Below the pieces are notes generated by a model. That model did not search any database. It saw only the letters and a program-made list of their open reading frames with translations, and had not been told where the DNA came from. A DNA stretch of 64,000 nucleotides from positions 30,888 through 94,887 of the forward strand of contig CAJQNB010000018.1 in assembly GCA_905479575.1 (NCBI GenBank), written 5' to 3'. The DNA comes from an uncultured Pseudophaeobacter sp. GTDB taxonomy: Bacteria; Pseudomonadota; Alphaproteobacteria; Rhodobacterales; Rhodobacteraceae. Position numbers and translations under genes: made by a program. Of the stretch, positions 15,176 through 24,287 are shown one piece after another; position 1 is the first letter of the stretch; each line of letters starts with the position of its first letter.

Positions 15176-16477
15176 TTAGAGACCCCAGCTGGTGCCAGTC
15201 AGCACCGAGATCGCCTCATCATGGGCAGGGGCGAGGTCATGACGCGAGACCGCCCGCATCAAGGTCAGATCCCGCTGAAAGGCCGAGATCGTATTACCAC
15301 CAACATCCACAAACGAGGCCTCAGTGGAAGACGCCACCCGGATTTCCTGATCGTCGCCAATCATGATCTCACCAAAGTCGGCAAAGGTAATTTCGGTGTC
15401 ATTGCCCGTGCCCAGATTGTTCGGCACCTGCGAGGTGGTCTCAATCGGGTAGCCATGCAGCGTATTGCTGGCCTCGATCGAAGGGTACATTTTCGCCCCC
15501 GATGGATCGCGCAGACTGGCCAGAAAATGCTTGGTTGCGCCCCGCATGATCCAGCCGGGCTGTTGCATGGCCACATTGGCATCTTCCACCACGCTGACCA
15601 TCCAGCGCAGATTGGCTTCAACAACCGCCGCTGTATTGGCCACGGCCAGACGGACATTTGCGGGCAGGCACCAGTTGCGCAAACCCTTGGGGGTTTCGCC
15701 TGTGCCATCGCCGCGAATGAAGGCAAGATCTTCGCGCAGCGCCATATAGTCCAACAGCAAATCCCGCACCGTCGCGCCAATGCTGGCGCTGGAATGCGAT
15801 AGCAGCGCATTGCCGATCGGCACCAGAGCGGTCAGGGTTTTGAAGTCCTGATCCACTTTGTCAAAGCTGGGTTCACTTTCAACAATCGGGGCGTTTTCCC
15901 CGATATAGCCCGCCGTGGGGGCCGAGGCGACACGCCCCATGCGCAGCTTGCCCGCGGGCATATCATGCACCCGTGCCCCCAGCTTGCGCACCACAACACG
16001 CGGCTTCAGAAGACTGATCAAAACCGCGCTTTGCGCCCGTGGGATCAGCACCCCGCCAGCCCCATCACTGGCCCCAGACAGAGTGGCCGCAATACCGCTG
16101 TGCCCCTCCGCCTCAAGGAAGGTGACAGCCTGATCCTTGTTGCCCTTGGAATTGGCCAGCGCCGCCACCATCAGGCCGGTATCAGCGCCCTTGTCATCCG
16201 CCTTGGCAACCTGCCCCGGCACAGAGACGCCAAGGCCACCAGGGGTCAGCTCAGAACTGGCAGTGCTGGCCTTGGCAGCCTCGACCTCTTCAGCCCGTGC
16301 AACCCGCACCTTCAGGCCTTCAAAGTCCGCCTTGGCCGCATCAAAGGCAGCAGTCGCCGCTTCGATCGCGCTGACCTCGGCAGTGCCGCTGGCTTCCAAA
16401 TCATCCAGCGCCTGCGCCGTGGTTCCCATGGTTTCAGCCGCCGCCTTCAGCATGCGGCGCAGATCGTTGATATCCAT
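15176..16477 (-). CDS. Major capsid protein, HK97 fold
   Basis: Protein of 433 aa from the ATG at 16477, which has AAGGAA 8 bp upstream; an ORF extension to 16561 lacks a ribosome site. Residues 1-90 are helical and would be the scaffolding delta domain removed by the protease (MDINDLRRMLKAAAETMGTT). The body follows the HK97 capsid pattern with DKVDQDFKTLTALVPIGNAL, an ALREDLAFIRGDGTGETPKG E-loop-like region and a P-domain ending VLTGTSWGL. It comes directly after the prohead protease gene. Confidence 0.92.
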   Translation of the reverse strand: MDINDLRRMLKAAAETMGTTAQALDDLEASGTAEVSAIEAATAAFDAAKADFEGLKVRVARAEEVEAAKASTASSELTPGGLGVSVPGQVAKADDKGADTGLMVAALANSKGNKDQAVTFLEAEGHSGIAATLSGASDGAGGVLIPRAQSAVLISLLKPRVVVRKLGARVHDMPAGKLRMGRVASAPTAGYIGENAPIVESEPSFDKVDQDFKTLTALVPIGNALLSHSSASIGATVRDLLLDYMALREDLAFIRGDGTGETPKGLRNWCLPANVRLAVANTAAVVEANLRWMVSVVEDANVAMQQPGWIMRGATKHFLASLRDPSGAKMYPSIEASNTLHGYPIETTSQVPNNLGTGNDTEITFADFGEIMIGDDQEIRVASSTEASFVDVGGNTISAFQRDLTLMRAVSRHDLAPAHDEAISVLTGTSWGL

Positions 16478-16586
16478 GTTGGTTTCCTTTTCGTCATGGA
16501 AAGGCTGCAATAGCGCAGCCCAATTGGCCCCGCCGCAAATGCGCGAGGTGAACACAGGCAAGGTTGCCGGTGACTAATCGTGAGTT

Positions 16587-17510
16587 TTAGAGGGTAGCTT
16601 GCGCCTGGGCGGCTTCAGCCAGGGCCATGGCCGCCCGCGTTTTGGCACGCGGTTTGGGAGCGTACAGCGCGCCGATGCGCCCCAGAAAATCAGGCAGGGT
16701 TTCCTCTGCATCCACCAGCCCGCGGCTGATTGCATCCGCTCCCCAAAACACGTCGCCGCCATCCTCGGCATTATCCGTGCGGCTCATCCGCCCAGGAAGA
16801 TCTGCAACGGAAATTTTGCGCCCCTCGGAAACCCCCGCCAGGAATTCGCCTTCCATTTCATCCAGGCGCATCTGGGTCAGTTGTTTGCCCTCATCTGTTG
16901 ACGGGTCAGGCCGCTTGGCCCCGGCATGGGCAGAGGTCTGAATAAAGATTTGATCGCCACCGGATCCCGGCTGCATTGGTTGAGCCATTGTGGCCATGGT
17001 CCCAACCGAGCCAACCCAGGAGCCAGGGGTGGCGCTCAAATCGCTGCACTGGCTGGCCAGCCAGTAGCCTGCCGAGGCCGCCAACGGATGCACCAAGCCA
17101 TGCACCGGCTTGACCGAGACTGCCGCGCGAACCGCCTGCACTGCGGCCTGAATGCCCATCACTGAGCCGCCCGGCGTGTCAAACAACATCACCGTGGCCT
17201 GCACCTCATCGCTGGCAGTGACTGCCGCCATGGTTTCTGCCAACCCGTGATAGGTGGCCCAGCCCAGATAGCGCTCCAGCATGGCCGAGTTTGGCGTAAG
17301 GATGCCCCGCACCGGAACAAAGGCAACGCCGCGATGCACCGCAAACCGCTGGCCACGTTCAAACTTGATCGCATCACCACCCATGGCTGACACATCAACC
17401 GAGGAAACAGCCTCTTCCTTTGGCAACCCCATCGACAACATGGGCAATCCATGCTCGGACATTGCCAGCGGCGCGGCCCCCAACAGGGCTGCAATAGTGG
17501 TCACTGTCAT
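16587..17510 (-). CDS. Prohead protease, S49 (SppA/ClpP-fold) family
   Basis: Protein of 307 aa. It has the S49 core: VRGILTPNSAML, VMLFDTPGGSVMG, and the catalytic serine in PLAASAGYWLASQC, followed by VGSVGTMA. S49 proteases mature the capsid in many lambda-like phages by cutting the scaffold domain. Position between portal and capsid confirms the role. Stop and start codons overlap with the portal gene. Confidence 0.9.
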   Translation of the reverse strand: MTVTTIAALLGAAPLAMSEHGLPMLSMGLPKEEAVSSVDVSAMGGDAIKFERGQRFAVHRGVAFVPVRGILTPNSAMLERYLGWATYHGLAETMAAVTASDEVQATVMLFDTPGGSVMGIQAAVQAVRAAVSVKPVHGLVHPLAASAGYWLASQCSDLSATPGSWVGSVGTMATMAQPMQPGSGGDQIFIQTSAHAGAKRPDPSTDEGKQLTQMRLDEMEGEFLAGVSEGRKISVADLPGRMSRTDNAEDGGDVFWGADAISRGLVDAEETLPDFLGRIGALYAPKPRAKTRAAMALAEAAQAQATL

Positions 17511-18787
17511 TGCTCTTTTCCTTTCGGCTTTGCCTCTTCTTTGCGGGTCATGTTGGGCGCAGGGTTCATCTTGTTGCCATTTTCCGTGGCCGGTAGCCCA
17601 ACCTTTTTGCGCCCCTCATTCGGGGTATAGATCGGCCCGCCAACCGCCTTGGTCACCGCCTCGATCTGATCTTTGATTGTGGGCTGCAGCAAAGCGCCAA
17701 AGTCATGGCGCAGGAACATGCCGCTATCTCTTTCGCCCCGCGTCAGCACCGACATCGCCATGGCTTCCTCTGCCAACCCCGACCAGTGCAAGAGGCAATC
17801 CGTCAGATAATCGATCGCCTGCTGTTCGCCGTTTGCCTTCACTCCGTTTTCCAGCATCTGCAATTTGCTGGGCGGCATCCGGTAAATTGCAGCCAATTGC
17901 TCGCGGTCAAACTTGCGGCTGGCCAGTAGCTCCTGATCTGCCGCTGTCAGATCAAGGCTTTTGATATCATCCTCCGGCCCCAGAACCGGAATGCCATCCG
18001 AGTTCGGATTGGTGATGTGATCCTTGAGCCGCCGCGCATTGCGGGTCCGCGCCGCATCGTCTTCATAGCCTTCACCTAGTTTCAGAAAGGCCTTGGCATG
18101 GGCGCCAGAAACAGACCGGCCCGCCGCCTCTTGCCCGGCAAAAGCCAATCCAACGCTCTCAGTTGCGACCTGCAAAGGAGACCGGCCCGTCCAGCCATCC
18201 AGCGCCAAATAGCGCAGATGCACCATCGACCGGCTGGGCGCGCGACGCTGCACGTCTGCCCCATCGGTAAAATCATAGAACCGCGACCGGCCAGAGCGCA
18301 GCATCGTGCAGGCATCCTGGTTGATTATCTCGATCAGCTCCAGCTCGCCACCGCCATCACGAGGACCATAGGCATAGCTATTGCCGCGCAGCGCCCAGGC
18401 ATAGATCAGAGCAAGTCGCATCACCTTGGCCGGCACACCCTCCGAGGCCTCGACATTCAGCAGATAGGCCGCTGGGTGATCGCGCACCCGCACCTCTTCC
18501 CCGTCGCCTTTACGCTGCCAGAGCTTCAACGGCACCTTGGCCAGATCCCCCGCGATATTGTTGCAGCAGGCAAACACCGTCGCATGCTGTTCGCCCCGCT
18601 GGGGCGAGACGCGCGGCAGATGTTTCGCGAGCCGCCCACCAGATCCGCCCCAGCCGATATCGGACAGCCAAGGCTCTGGTGCCATGGTACCAGAGGTCGC
18701 GGCCTCGGCAGACATCACCGGCGGCTCGACCCGCTGCACAACAGTCTCATCTGAACCGCGCGCAATATCCCATCCAAAGAACCTCAT
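17507..18787 (-). CDS. Portal protein, HK97 type
   Basis: Protein of 426 aa. It shows the HK97 portal pattern: VFACCNNIAGDLAKVPLKLW near residue 75, DHPAAYLLNVEAS, WALRGNSYAYGPRDGGGEL, and FDREQLAAIYRMPPSKLQML in the clip/crown region. Twelve copies would form the DNA entry vertex. It overlaps the large terminase gene by 4 bp. Confidence 0.92.
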   Translation of the reverse strand: MRFFGWDIARGSDETVVQRVEPPVMSAEAATSGTMAPEPWLSDIGWGGSGGRLAKHLPRVSPQRGEQHATVFACCNNIAGDLAKVPLKLWQRKGDGEEVRVRDHPAAYLLNVEASEGVPAKVMRLALIYAWALRGNSYAYGPRDGGGELELIEIINQDACTMLRSGRSRFYDFTDGADVQRRAPSRSMVHLRYLALDGWTGRSPLQVATESVGLAFAGQEAAGRSVSGAHAKAFLKLGEGYEDDAARTRNARRLKDHITNPNSDGIPVLGPEDDIKSLDLTAADQELLASRKFDREQLAAIYRMPPSKLQMLENGVKANGEQQAIDYLTDCLLHWSGLAEEAMAMSVLTRGERDSGMFLRHDFGALLQPTIKDQIEAVTKAVGGPIYTPNEGRKKVGLPATENGNKMNPAPNMTRKEEAKPKGKEQ

Positions 18788-20451
18788 ACCACTTCAACTT
18801 CCCGTGCTTTACGTTTCTGTTCGCCCGCCTCGGCGCGCCCCAGCGCCATAATCGCGGCCACAGCCGCATCGATCCGGCCCGATGATTTCTTTTTGTTCGG
18901 CTTAACATTCTCCGAGGCGTCCTCATCCCGGTGCACATTGCCAACCTGCCAGGCCAGCATGGGATTGCCGCCGTGGCGGATCTTGTTTTCCATGACCTTC
19001 TCTTCAAACCGCTTCATCGGGTTTGACATCGACTGATAGCCCTGCCGATGCTCCACCATCGGAAACCGGCGCTTGTCCAGCTTGTCGGCCAGATACTTCA
19101 TGCCCCAGGGGTCATAGGCCACTTCCTGCAGATCAAAGTGCTGGCGGATCCATTCCAACCGGGTGGCCAGCTCATCCTCATCAATGGTTCCGCCTTTGTG
19201 GATCTCCAGCCACCCCTGATCACGCCAGCCGACATATTCCCGCTTTTCCGATTGCGCCCGCTGAATAAATCCCTTGGGCCCTTCTGGCAGGAAGGTGAAG
19301 GCGACCAGGTAGATCAGCCCATCAACTGGCACCGCGATCACAATCGCCGTAGTGTCGATCTTGTTGGACAGATCCAGCCCGACCCAGGCTTTGCGGCCAT
19401 ACATGCGCTCTATGTCAAACGGCGCGCTGGCCATGCCCTTGTCCCAGATATCCCGCGCAATCCAGGTCTCTGCCCCTTCAGTCCAGAGGTTCAAGTGAAA
19501 GCGCTTGAAGTTGGGCATGCGCCCCGCGATCGCCAGAGCCTTTTTCAGCGTCGACTGCATCGCATCGATCTTTTTGCTCACCCCCAGATTGGGGTTGCCC
19601 ATGGCCCAGAACTGCGGGTCCGCCGGATCACAATCTGCGGGCGGCTCTGCGATGTAGCCAAAAAAGGCATCATCCTCGACGCCGCCGCGCAGCACACTTT
19701 CGCCATAGTCGCGCAGCTCACCGCAGAGCGATGCGCGGTCTTGCCCCGCCGTGGTGATCACCCAATCGATCGGCTGCGCACGTGCGATCATGCTCTCAAC
19801 AATCGTGTCCGCCAGTTCGCGATCGGTCCAGCGGTGCATTTCGTCGCGCGCCAGAAAGCTGGGGTTAATCCCATCCGAGGAATCACCGTCCCGGCTCAGA
19901 CAGGCAATCAGCCCGTCTGTTTGGTTCGTCTCGATCGCGGTGCGTGAGACATCCATGAATTCGCGCAAGAGCGGTGATCGCTTGATCATCCGCTTCATTT
20001 CTTTGAATAGCAGCCCCGCCTGGTTCTTGGTGGTCGCCGCGCAATAGCCCTGCGGCGCCGCCTCACCATCAAACAACTGGGTATAGAGCATCGGCACCGC
20101 CGTATCCGTGGTTTTGCCGTTCTTCTTGCCCACCTGGTGATAGGTCGACTGGAACCGCCGCAGACCGGTTTCCGATCGCTTCCAGCCAAAGACAGAACCA
20201 TGCCTAAATTCCTGCCAGGGTTCCAGCTTCAGAGGCTGGCCAGCCATCGGCCCGGTTGTGTGCTGCAGCATGCCGCCCCAGTTGATAATCCGGCTGGCGG
20301 CCTGGCAATCAAAAAACAGCCCGCGATCGGCCCCGGTTTCCAGATCCATCAGGTGGCGCTCGCAGGCCATCCGCACCAGATCGCCCGCAACCAGATCCCC
20401 CTCAACAACCCCCAGCGCATAGCGGCTGACAGGGTGGTCAATTGGTTCCAT
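18784..20451 (-). CDS. terL: Terminase large subunit
   Basis: Protein of 555 aa that would power DNA packaging and cut concatemers. The Walker A motif is GKKNGKT (residues 108-114) and the Walker B region reads FLARDEMHRW. The nuclease domain begins at WVGLDLSNKIDTTAIVI, with a metal-binding Asp. The set fits the P27-associated HK97-like large terminase group. The start lies within the 3' end of the small-subunit gene. Confidence 0.95.
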   Translation of the reverse strand: MEPIDHPVSRYALGVVEGDLVAGDLVRMACERHLMDLETGADRGLFFDCQAASRIINWGGMLQHTTGPMAGQPLKLEPWQEFRHGSVFGWKRSETGLRRFQSTYHQVGKKNGKTTDTAVPMLYTQLFDGEAAPQGYCAATTKNQAGLLFKEMKRMIKRSPLLREFMDVSRTAIETNQTDGLIACLSRDGDSSDGINPSFLARDEMHRWTDRELADTIVESMIARAQPIDWVITTAGQDRASLCGELRDYGESVLRGGVEDDAFFGYIAEPPADCDPADPQFWAMGNPNLGVSKKIDAMQSTLKKALAIAGRMPNFKRFHLNLWTEGAETWIARDIWDKGMASAPFDIERMYGRKAWVGLDLSNKIDTTAIVIAVPVDGLIYLVAFTFLPEGPKGFIQRAQSEKREYVGWRDQGWLEIHKGGTIDEDELATRLEWIRQHFDLQEVAYDPWGMKYLADKLDKRRFPMVEHRQGYQSMSNPMKRFEEKVMENKIRHGGNPMLAWQVGNVHRDEDASENVKPNKKKSSGRIDAAVAAIMALGRAEAGEQKRKAREVEVV

Positions 20452-20896
20452 TGGTTCCAGTAGGTTTATTCAGCTGCGCCATTACTTGATCAAACAACTC
20501 GCCTTGGCTTCCAGCCCCCAGCCGAGCCTCATCCACTGGGCTCAAACCAAACAGAGCAGCCTCTCTCCGCATCGTGTTTGCCGCCGTTTCCTGCAAGGTC
20601 AGCGCTGGATGCTTGCGCTTTTGATTGCCGTTGCGCCCCTTGCCAGTGTCATAAAACTGGCCTTCCATCGCCACCGTATTGGTAGAGGAAATGAAATTTG
20701 ACACCGCCACGCAGTAGCTCGCAAACTGATATTTGAAGAGCAGTTCCATCCGTTCTTTCTTCACCAGTTCCGGCACCAGCTCATCCCAGACATCACGGGC
20801 GAGATCATCCATGAAGTCCGGCGCCGCCGGTATTTCTCTTTGGATATCCCCCTTCATGGGGATGACATTTTGCAGATCCGGCTTGCGTCCCTTCAT
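20438..20896 (-). CDS. terS: Terminase small subunit, P27 family
   Basis: Protein of 152 aa (MKGRKPDLQNVIPMKGD) with the P27 pattern: a basic N-terminus, LARDVWDELVPELVKKERME and a C-terminal LSPVDEARLGAG segment. It recognises the packaging site and hands DNA to TerL. The 109-bp gap before the HNH gene (20897-21005) has no ORF and could hold cos. Confidence 0.9.
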   Translation of the reverse strand: MKGRKPDLQNVIPMKGDIQREIPAAPDFMDDLARDVWDELVPELVKKERMELLFKYQFASYCVAVSNFISSTNTVAMEGQFYDTGKGRNGNQKRKHPALTLQETAANTMRREAALFGLSPVDEARLGAGSQGELFDQVMAQLNKPTGTNGTN

Positions 20897-21005
20897 TTCT
20901 CATCCCTCCTCTCAAAGTGGGTTTTTCTCTCCAATTTCCCGGTCGCGTAAAAAAAGGTTATCCCTCCGGTTTGTATTGTGGGGCCTCAGTTTTGAGATAC
21001 CCCCC

Positions 21006-21386
21006 TTATCGGTGGAACACCTCACGCGCGGTCTTGCGGCTGTGACAAGAGTGGCAAAGGCTCTGCCAATTCTTGCGATCCCAAAACAGTTTTCGATCGC
21101 CTTTGTGCGGCATGATGTGATCCACATCCGTTGCCGCCTCGACCACGCCCAGCTCATCGCAATCAGCGCAGATCGGATTGGCGCGCAAGTGAACCAGTCG
21201 CGCGGCTTTCCATTTCGGATCTGCATACAAACGCCGAGCCGCAATGGCCGCTGGCGAGGTCTGCGCCACCGCGCGCCGCGTCTTCAGCTTTGCCTTGCGC
21301 GCAGCCTCGTGCTCTTCGCAATGCGACAGCCCAGGCAATGCGAACTCATCACAACCTGCAGCAACGCAGATCTTTAGTCGCGCCAT
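21006..21386 (-). CDS. HNH endonuclease next to terminase
   Basis: Protein of 126 aa from the ATG at 21386; an in-frame TTG at 21419 is the alternative. The HNH domain spans VDHIMPHKGDRKLFWDRKNW and SLCHSCHSRKTA, with zinc-type CxxC pairs at CADCD and CHSC. HNH proteins beside the terminase take part in cos cleavage and packaging in HK97-like phages. The N-terminus has another Cys/His set (CVAAGCDEFALPGLSHCEEH). Confidence 0.88.
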   Translation of the reverse strand: MARLKICVAAGCDEFALPGLSHCEEHEAARKAKLKTRRAVAQTSPAAIAARRLYADPKWKAARLVHLRANPICADCDELGVVEAATDVDHIMPHKGDRKLFWDRKNWQSLCHSCHSRKTAREVFHR

Positions 21387-21422
21387 CGGGTAATCCCAAC
21401 TCTGTTTGAAAGCCACCAACGC

Positions 21423-21455
21423 AAAAGCGCCCGCCAGTTTCCCGTGGGCGCTTTT
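21423..21455 (-). terminator. Terminator at the head of the late operon (tR'-like)
   Basis: AAAAGCGCCC (21423-21432) and GGGCGCTTTT (21446-21455) form a 10-bp stem with a 13-nt loop and T runs on both strands. It stands between the candidate late promoter and the HNH-terminase genes, so late transcription must read through it. Confidence 0.8.
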
Positions 21456-21470
21456 GTAGATGATGCACTA

Positions 21471-21500
21471 TTCATGCTCTGCGGGTGGGTTAAGTGTCAA
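21471..21500 (-). promoter_or_regulatory. Candidate late promoter
   Basis: A perfect -35 box TTGACA (minus strand 21500-21495) overlaps the stop region of the upstream gene. At 18-bp spacing it is followed by CATGAA (21476-21471), a moderate -10. Transcription would start near 21464, some 10-20 nt before the terminator stem. Confidence 0.5.
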
Positions 21501-22269
21501 CACCCTTTTTCATTTTGGCCAAATCATATCCCTGCATTCGATCAAGAGCCGAACAGAGAGACAGCCGTAAAGCCTTTGATGCGCCACCATCTTTTGACCA
21601 TCCATGCGAATGAAGAACCTGAAGAATTGACATGTCACCCAGACAAACCATATCGACCAACCGACGAACATAGATGGCCCGGCGCTTCACCCCACCATTC
21701 TTTGATGGCCGGATGCGTCTAACCTCCTTTGCCAGCCCATCGCCAATGCGGCGATGCAAAGCCCGCAATCTCTGGAAGTCCCGAAAGATCGCAGCCTCTC
21801 GATCACCACCACCGGCACCGCCGGAATGAACAGCCTCAAGAGACGAACATTTGACGCCCGACGCTGTGACCCGCTCGACCAGCGCCGCATAGTCGCGCGC
21901 CGCGCTGATCTGCCCCGGCGTGAACAATGCGCTATAGGCCTGCGGTTCCTGTCCAGCCGAGGCCCGCCTGACCTCTGCCGCCCGATGCGCCTTTAGTGAA
22001 GCCCGCTCCATCGCATCGAACGCATCTGCAACCCGTGCCGCATCCCGGCCCGCCTCGCCAGTCTTGACCGAGACAAAGCCGCCACATTCGGTCTGGCGCA
22101 TCTCGCGCGGCGTGAAGCGCATCATTGGCCCTCGGCCTGGGGCCATCGGTATCTCTGGACCGCATTCAACAGGTACACAGCCTCGCGCCCTGATCTCTGC
22201 AATGCGCGCTGCCTCATCCTGCAACCGGGCCACCCCAGCGGAGGTTACAATCACCACCTGCTCATTCAT
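21490..22269 (-). CDS. Candidate late-gene regulator (Q-like by position)
   Basis: Protein of 259 aa, family not recognised. The C-terminal 90 residues are basic (RIGDGLAKEVRRIRPSKNGG) and include a possible helix-turn-helix (ILQVLHSHGWSKDGGASKAL). It is the last gene before the promoter-terminator pair that precedes the late genes, exactly where lambdoid phages encode Q. The N-terminal part repeats Ala-rich helices. The antiterminator role is inferred from layout, not from sequence similarity. The start overlaps the upstream stop as ATGA. Confidence 0.65.
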   Translation of the reverse strand: MNEQVVIVTSAGVARLQDEAARIAEIRARGCVPVECGPEIPMAPGRGPMMRFTPREMRQTECGGFVSVKTGEAGRDAARVADAFDAMERASLKAHRAAEVRRASAGQEPQAYSALFTPGQISAARDYAALVERVTASGVKCSSLEAVHSGGAGGGDREAAIFRDFQRLRALHRRIGDGLAKEVRRIRPSKNGGVKRRAIYVRRLVDMVCLGDMSILQVLHSHGWSKDGGASKALRLSLCSALDRMQGYDLAKMKKGVDT

Positions 22270-22844
22270 TGCTGCACCTCAATTTCCTGCAGAATTCGGC
22301 GGCACCTTTGAGCCGCCTTGCCACGCATCTCTTTCAGCCTCTGGTCTTCTGGCGAGGCAACAAAACCACGGCCCGCCAGTTCCTGCGCCTTGGCAATCCT
22401 GCGCCGCGCATCATCAGCCCGCCCCTTAATGGCGGCCAAGTCTGGTGACTTTGGCCATGTCCGGAACTTTCGTATATGCGACAGCAATTCAGGTGCCCAA
22501 TCTTCTGCCACTGCCTCCTGACCGATCGGCCCGGAAAACACTGCAATCATTAGGGGCGAGGCGGTATCCTCCGGCCTTTGGATCTCCGCCGCCCATGCGA
22601 GGATCTTGGCCGCAATCGGAAACCGCGACCCATCCCGGCCACTAGGTCGCACTGCTGCCTGTTCTGCCAAGGCGTCCAGGTTCAATGCCGTCATGTAGGA
22701 CAACCGCCCACACAGCTCATCGACCATTTCATCGAACTGCCTAACCGTCATTCCCGATGGCCGACGCAGCCCCAATCGCAGCAGAGGATCCACCAGATGC
22801 GCCCTGACCCGCTTCTTTGCTTCCTTCAGGTCTGTTGACCCCAT
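22266..22844 (-). CDS. Early phage protein of unknown function
   Basis: Protein of 192 aa from the ATG at 22844 (an in-frame GTG at 22883 would add 13 residues). It is mainly helical and basic. A DEMVDELCGRLSYMTALNLD segment and a late RADDARRRIAKAQELAG segment recall phage replication or DNA-processing helper proteins, but no family is recognised. It is coupled to the candidate late regulator by a 4-bp overlap. Confidence 0.6.
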   Translation of the reverse strand: MGSTDLKEAKKRVRAHLVDPLLRLGLRRPSGMTVRQFDEMVDELCGRLSYMTALNLDALAEQAAVRPSGRDGSRFPIAAKILAWAAEIQRPEDTASPLMIAVFSGPIGQEAVAEDWAPELLSHIRKFRTWPKSPDLAAIKGRADDARRRIAKAQELAGRGFVASPEDQRLKEMRGKAAQRCRRILQEIEVQQ

Positions 22845-22960
22845 CGCCCCTAACCTTTTCTCTGCTCTTTCCCACTTATCCACAGCCGAAACCGGCTAAT
22901 TGCGTCACGCCAACGGTTATCTTTTCATTATCATTTTCTTCTCTTCTCCTTTCAGAACCG

Positions 22961-23040
22961 CGTTTTTTGGAAGAAAAAAAACTTCCAAAATCTTCCGGCG
23001 GAATTCCGTTTTCTTCCGGCGGAAGAATTCTGGAAGAAAA
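22961..23040. repeat. AT-rich repeat block, candidate phage origin or operator
   Basis: The block holds several GGAAGAAAA or TTTTCTTCC words and two copies of TCTTCCGGCGGAA (22991-23003 and 23012-23024), each with the palindrome TTCCGGCGGAA. It lies just after the DUF1376-like replication gene, and the stretch 22900-23040 is the most AT-rich part of the early region. Iteron-like repeats beside a replication gene suggest an origin. Confidence 0.45.
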
Positions 23041-23655
23041 TCACTCACGCGCGGACAAGGCATTCAGCGCCTCCTTCACCCGCGTCACCGTGCAACTGCC
23101 GCCAGGATACTCGCCCTCTATCCAACCACTGATCTGCTCAACCATAGACTGGCTCTCTGCAAACCGGGCACCGCCTGGAATATCGCGCACAAGGATCTTT
23201 CGGATGCTGGCAAAGCGTTTGCGTTCGCGATCATTGGCATTGGCGGCCGCATTGCGTTTTTTGGAATTGACCGCCTTCAGAGCGATTTCGGTCACCACGG
23301 GGTGATGCAGCCGCTGAACCCCATCACACAGGCATGGTGCCCAATTGTGCAGCGGGCCGACTTCGCGCTTGCACAGCCCATCAAATACTTCCTGCGATAG
23401 CCCGACCAGCTTTGCCAGCAGCTTGGGATTGGTTGGCAACGTGCCGACCGGGGATTGCGTTTGGGCAAGGCAGATTAGATCAAGGAAAACTGACCGAACC
23501 TCAAGGTCAGCCAGCAGCCGCGTGTCGCTTGTCAACCAGCGCTGATAGTGAAATTCAACAAAGTAGTGGCTTTCCAGCCTCTCACCCGCCTCAATCGGAT
23601 ATACTGGCAACTCGCAAGCATCGACCGGCTGCAAATGATTGGCCTGGATATTCAT
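23041..23655 (-). CDS. Phage replication-type protein, DUF1376-like N-terminus
   Basis: Protein of 204 aa. Residues 28-100 (YFVEFHYQRWLTSDTRLLAD, then LDLICLAQ and LPTNPKLLAKLVGLSQE) follow the DUF1376/YdaU pattern of phage replication initiator-like proteins with a winged-helix fold. The C-terminal half is basic. It stands beside an AT-rich repeat block. The start overlaps the preceding gene's stop by 4 bp. Confidence 0.65.
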   Translation of the reverse strand: MNIQANHLQPVDACELPVYPIEAGERLESHYFVEFHYQRWLTSDTRLLADLEVRSVFLDLICLAQTQSPVGTLPTNPKLLAKLVGLSQEVFDGLCKREVGPLHNWAPCLCDGVQRLHHPVVTEIALKAVNSKKRNAAANANDRERKRFASIRKILVRDIPGGARFAESQSMVEQISGWIEGEYPGGSCTVTRVKEALNALSARE

Positions 23656-24287
23656 CCGCGCGCCCTCGCCATGGCCCGCTCGCCAACCGCCTTCTGAACC
23701 TTGGACAAGCGCCCCTCAAAGCCCGTCAACTGTGCACTAATGTCTGAGGCCTGCTGCGATACTTCAGCCAGTTTCGACACAAGATCCGCAACGCGCCCGG
23801 CCAAATCGTCATAGCCACTCTGCAAGGCAGCGATTTCGTCATTCCCGCCCGCCGCACCAAAGAATTCCTCGCGGATGGCCGAAACCCAGCCTGGCAGAAC
23901 ATTCAAAACCGTTGCGATCGTCTCATCGGTTTCATGACCAGAATAGCGCTCGGCCTCAACGTCATACGAGACCTCAAGCAATCCCATGATCTCGCGCCGT
24001 TGCGCTCGCGTAGGCTGCCTCATCAGAGCATCAGATGCCGGTGCCACAGGGACCGGTTTAGGTTTCCTTGCCGCCATTTTTTGTGCCTTCCTCTTCGCCC
24101 TGCAGGCAGGGCATCGCTCGGATTTTCCGGCAACTTCCCACCCCATCTGTTGAATTTTCTTGCGAGCCTTGCCCTCATCCCCTCGCGGGTTGGCAAAAAC
24201 CTCATCCCGTTCACAGTCATCGCAGATGGCTTTCATGCGCGGCTGGCCCTGCGAGCCGAGCGAAGTAGAAACATCAAGTAACGACAT
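23652..24287 (-). CDS. Zinc-ribbon-like early protein with coiled coil
   Basis: Protein of 211 aa. Two cysteine pairs (CDDC at about 22-25 and CPAC at about 59-62) form a likely zinc ribbon. A middle helical domain (QPTRAQRREIMGLLEVSYDV, then HETDETIATVLNVLPGWVSA) looks like a DNA-binding region. The C-terminus (AGRVADLVSKLAEVSQQASD) is a coiled coil. A role in early regulation or replication is likely, but the family is not recognised. Confidence 0.65.
   Translation of the reverse strand: MSLLDVSTSLGSQGQPRMKAICDDCERDEVFANPRGDEGKARKKIQQMGWEVAGKSERCPACRAKRKAQKMAARKPKPVPVAPASDALMRQPTRAQRREIMGLLEVSYDVEAERYSGHETDETIATVLNVLPGWVSAIREEFFGAAGGNDEIAALQSGYDDLAGRVADLVSKLAEVSQQASDISAQLTGFEGRLSKVQKAVGERAMARARG

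Noticed and set aside
14003..15802. 599-codon plus-strand frame across the head genes
   Set aside because: It is antisense to the connector, coiled-coil and capsid genes, whose proteins are recognisable; composition is that of a high-GC shadow frame.
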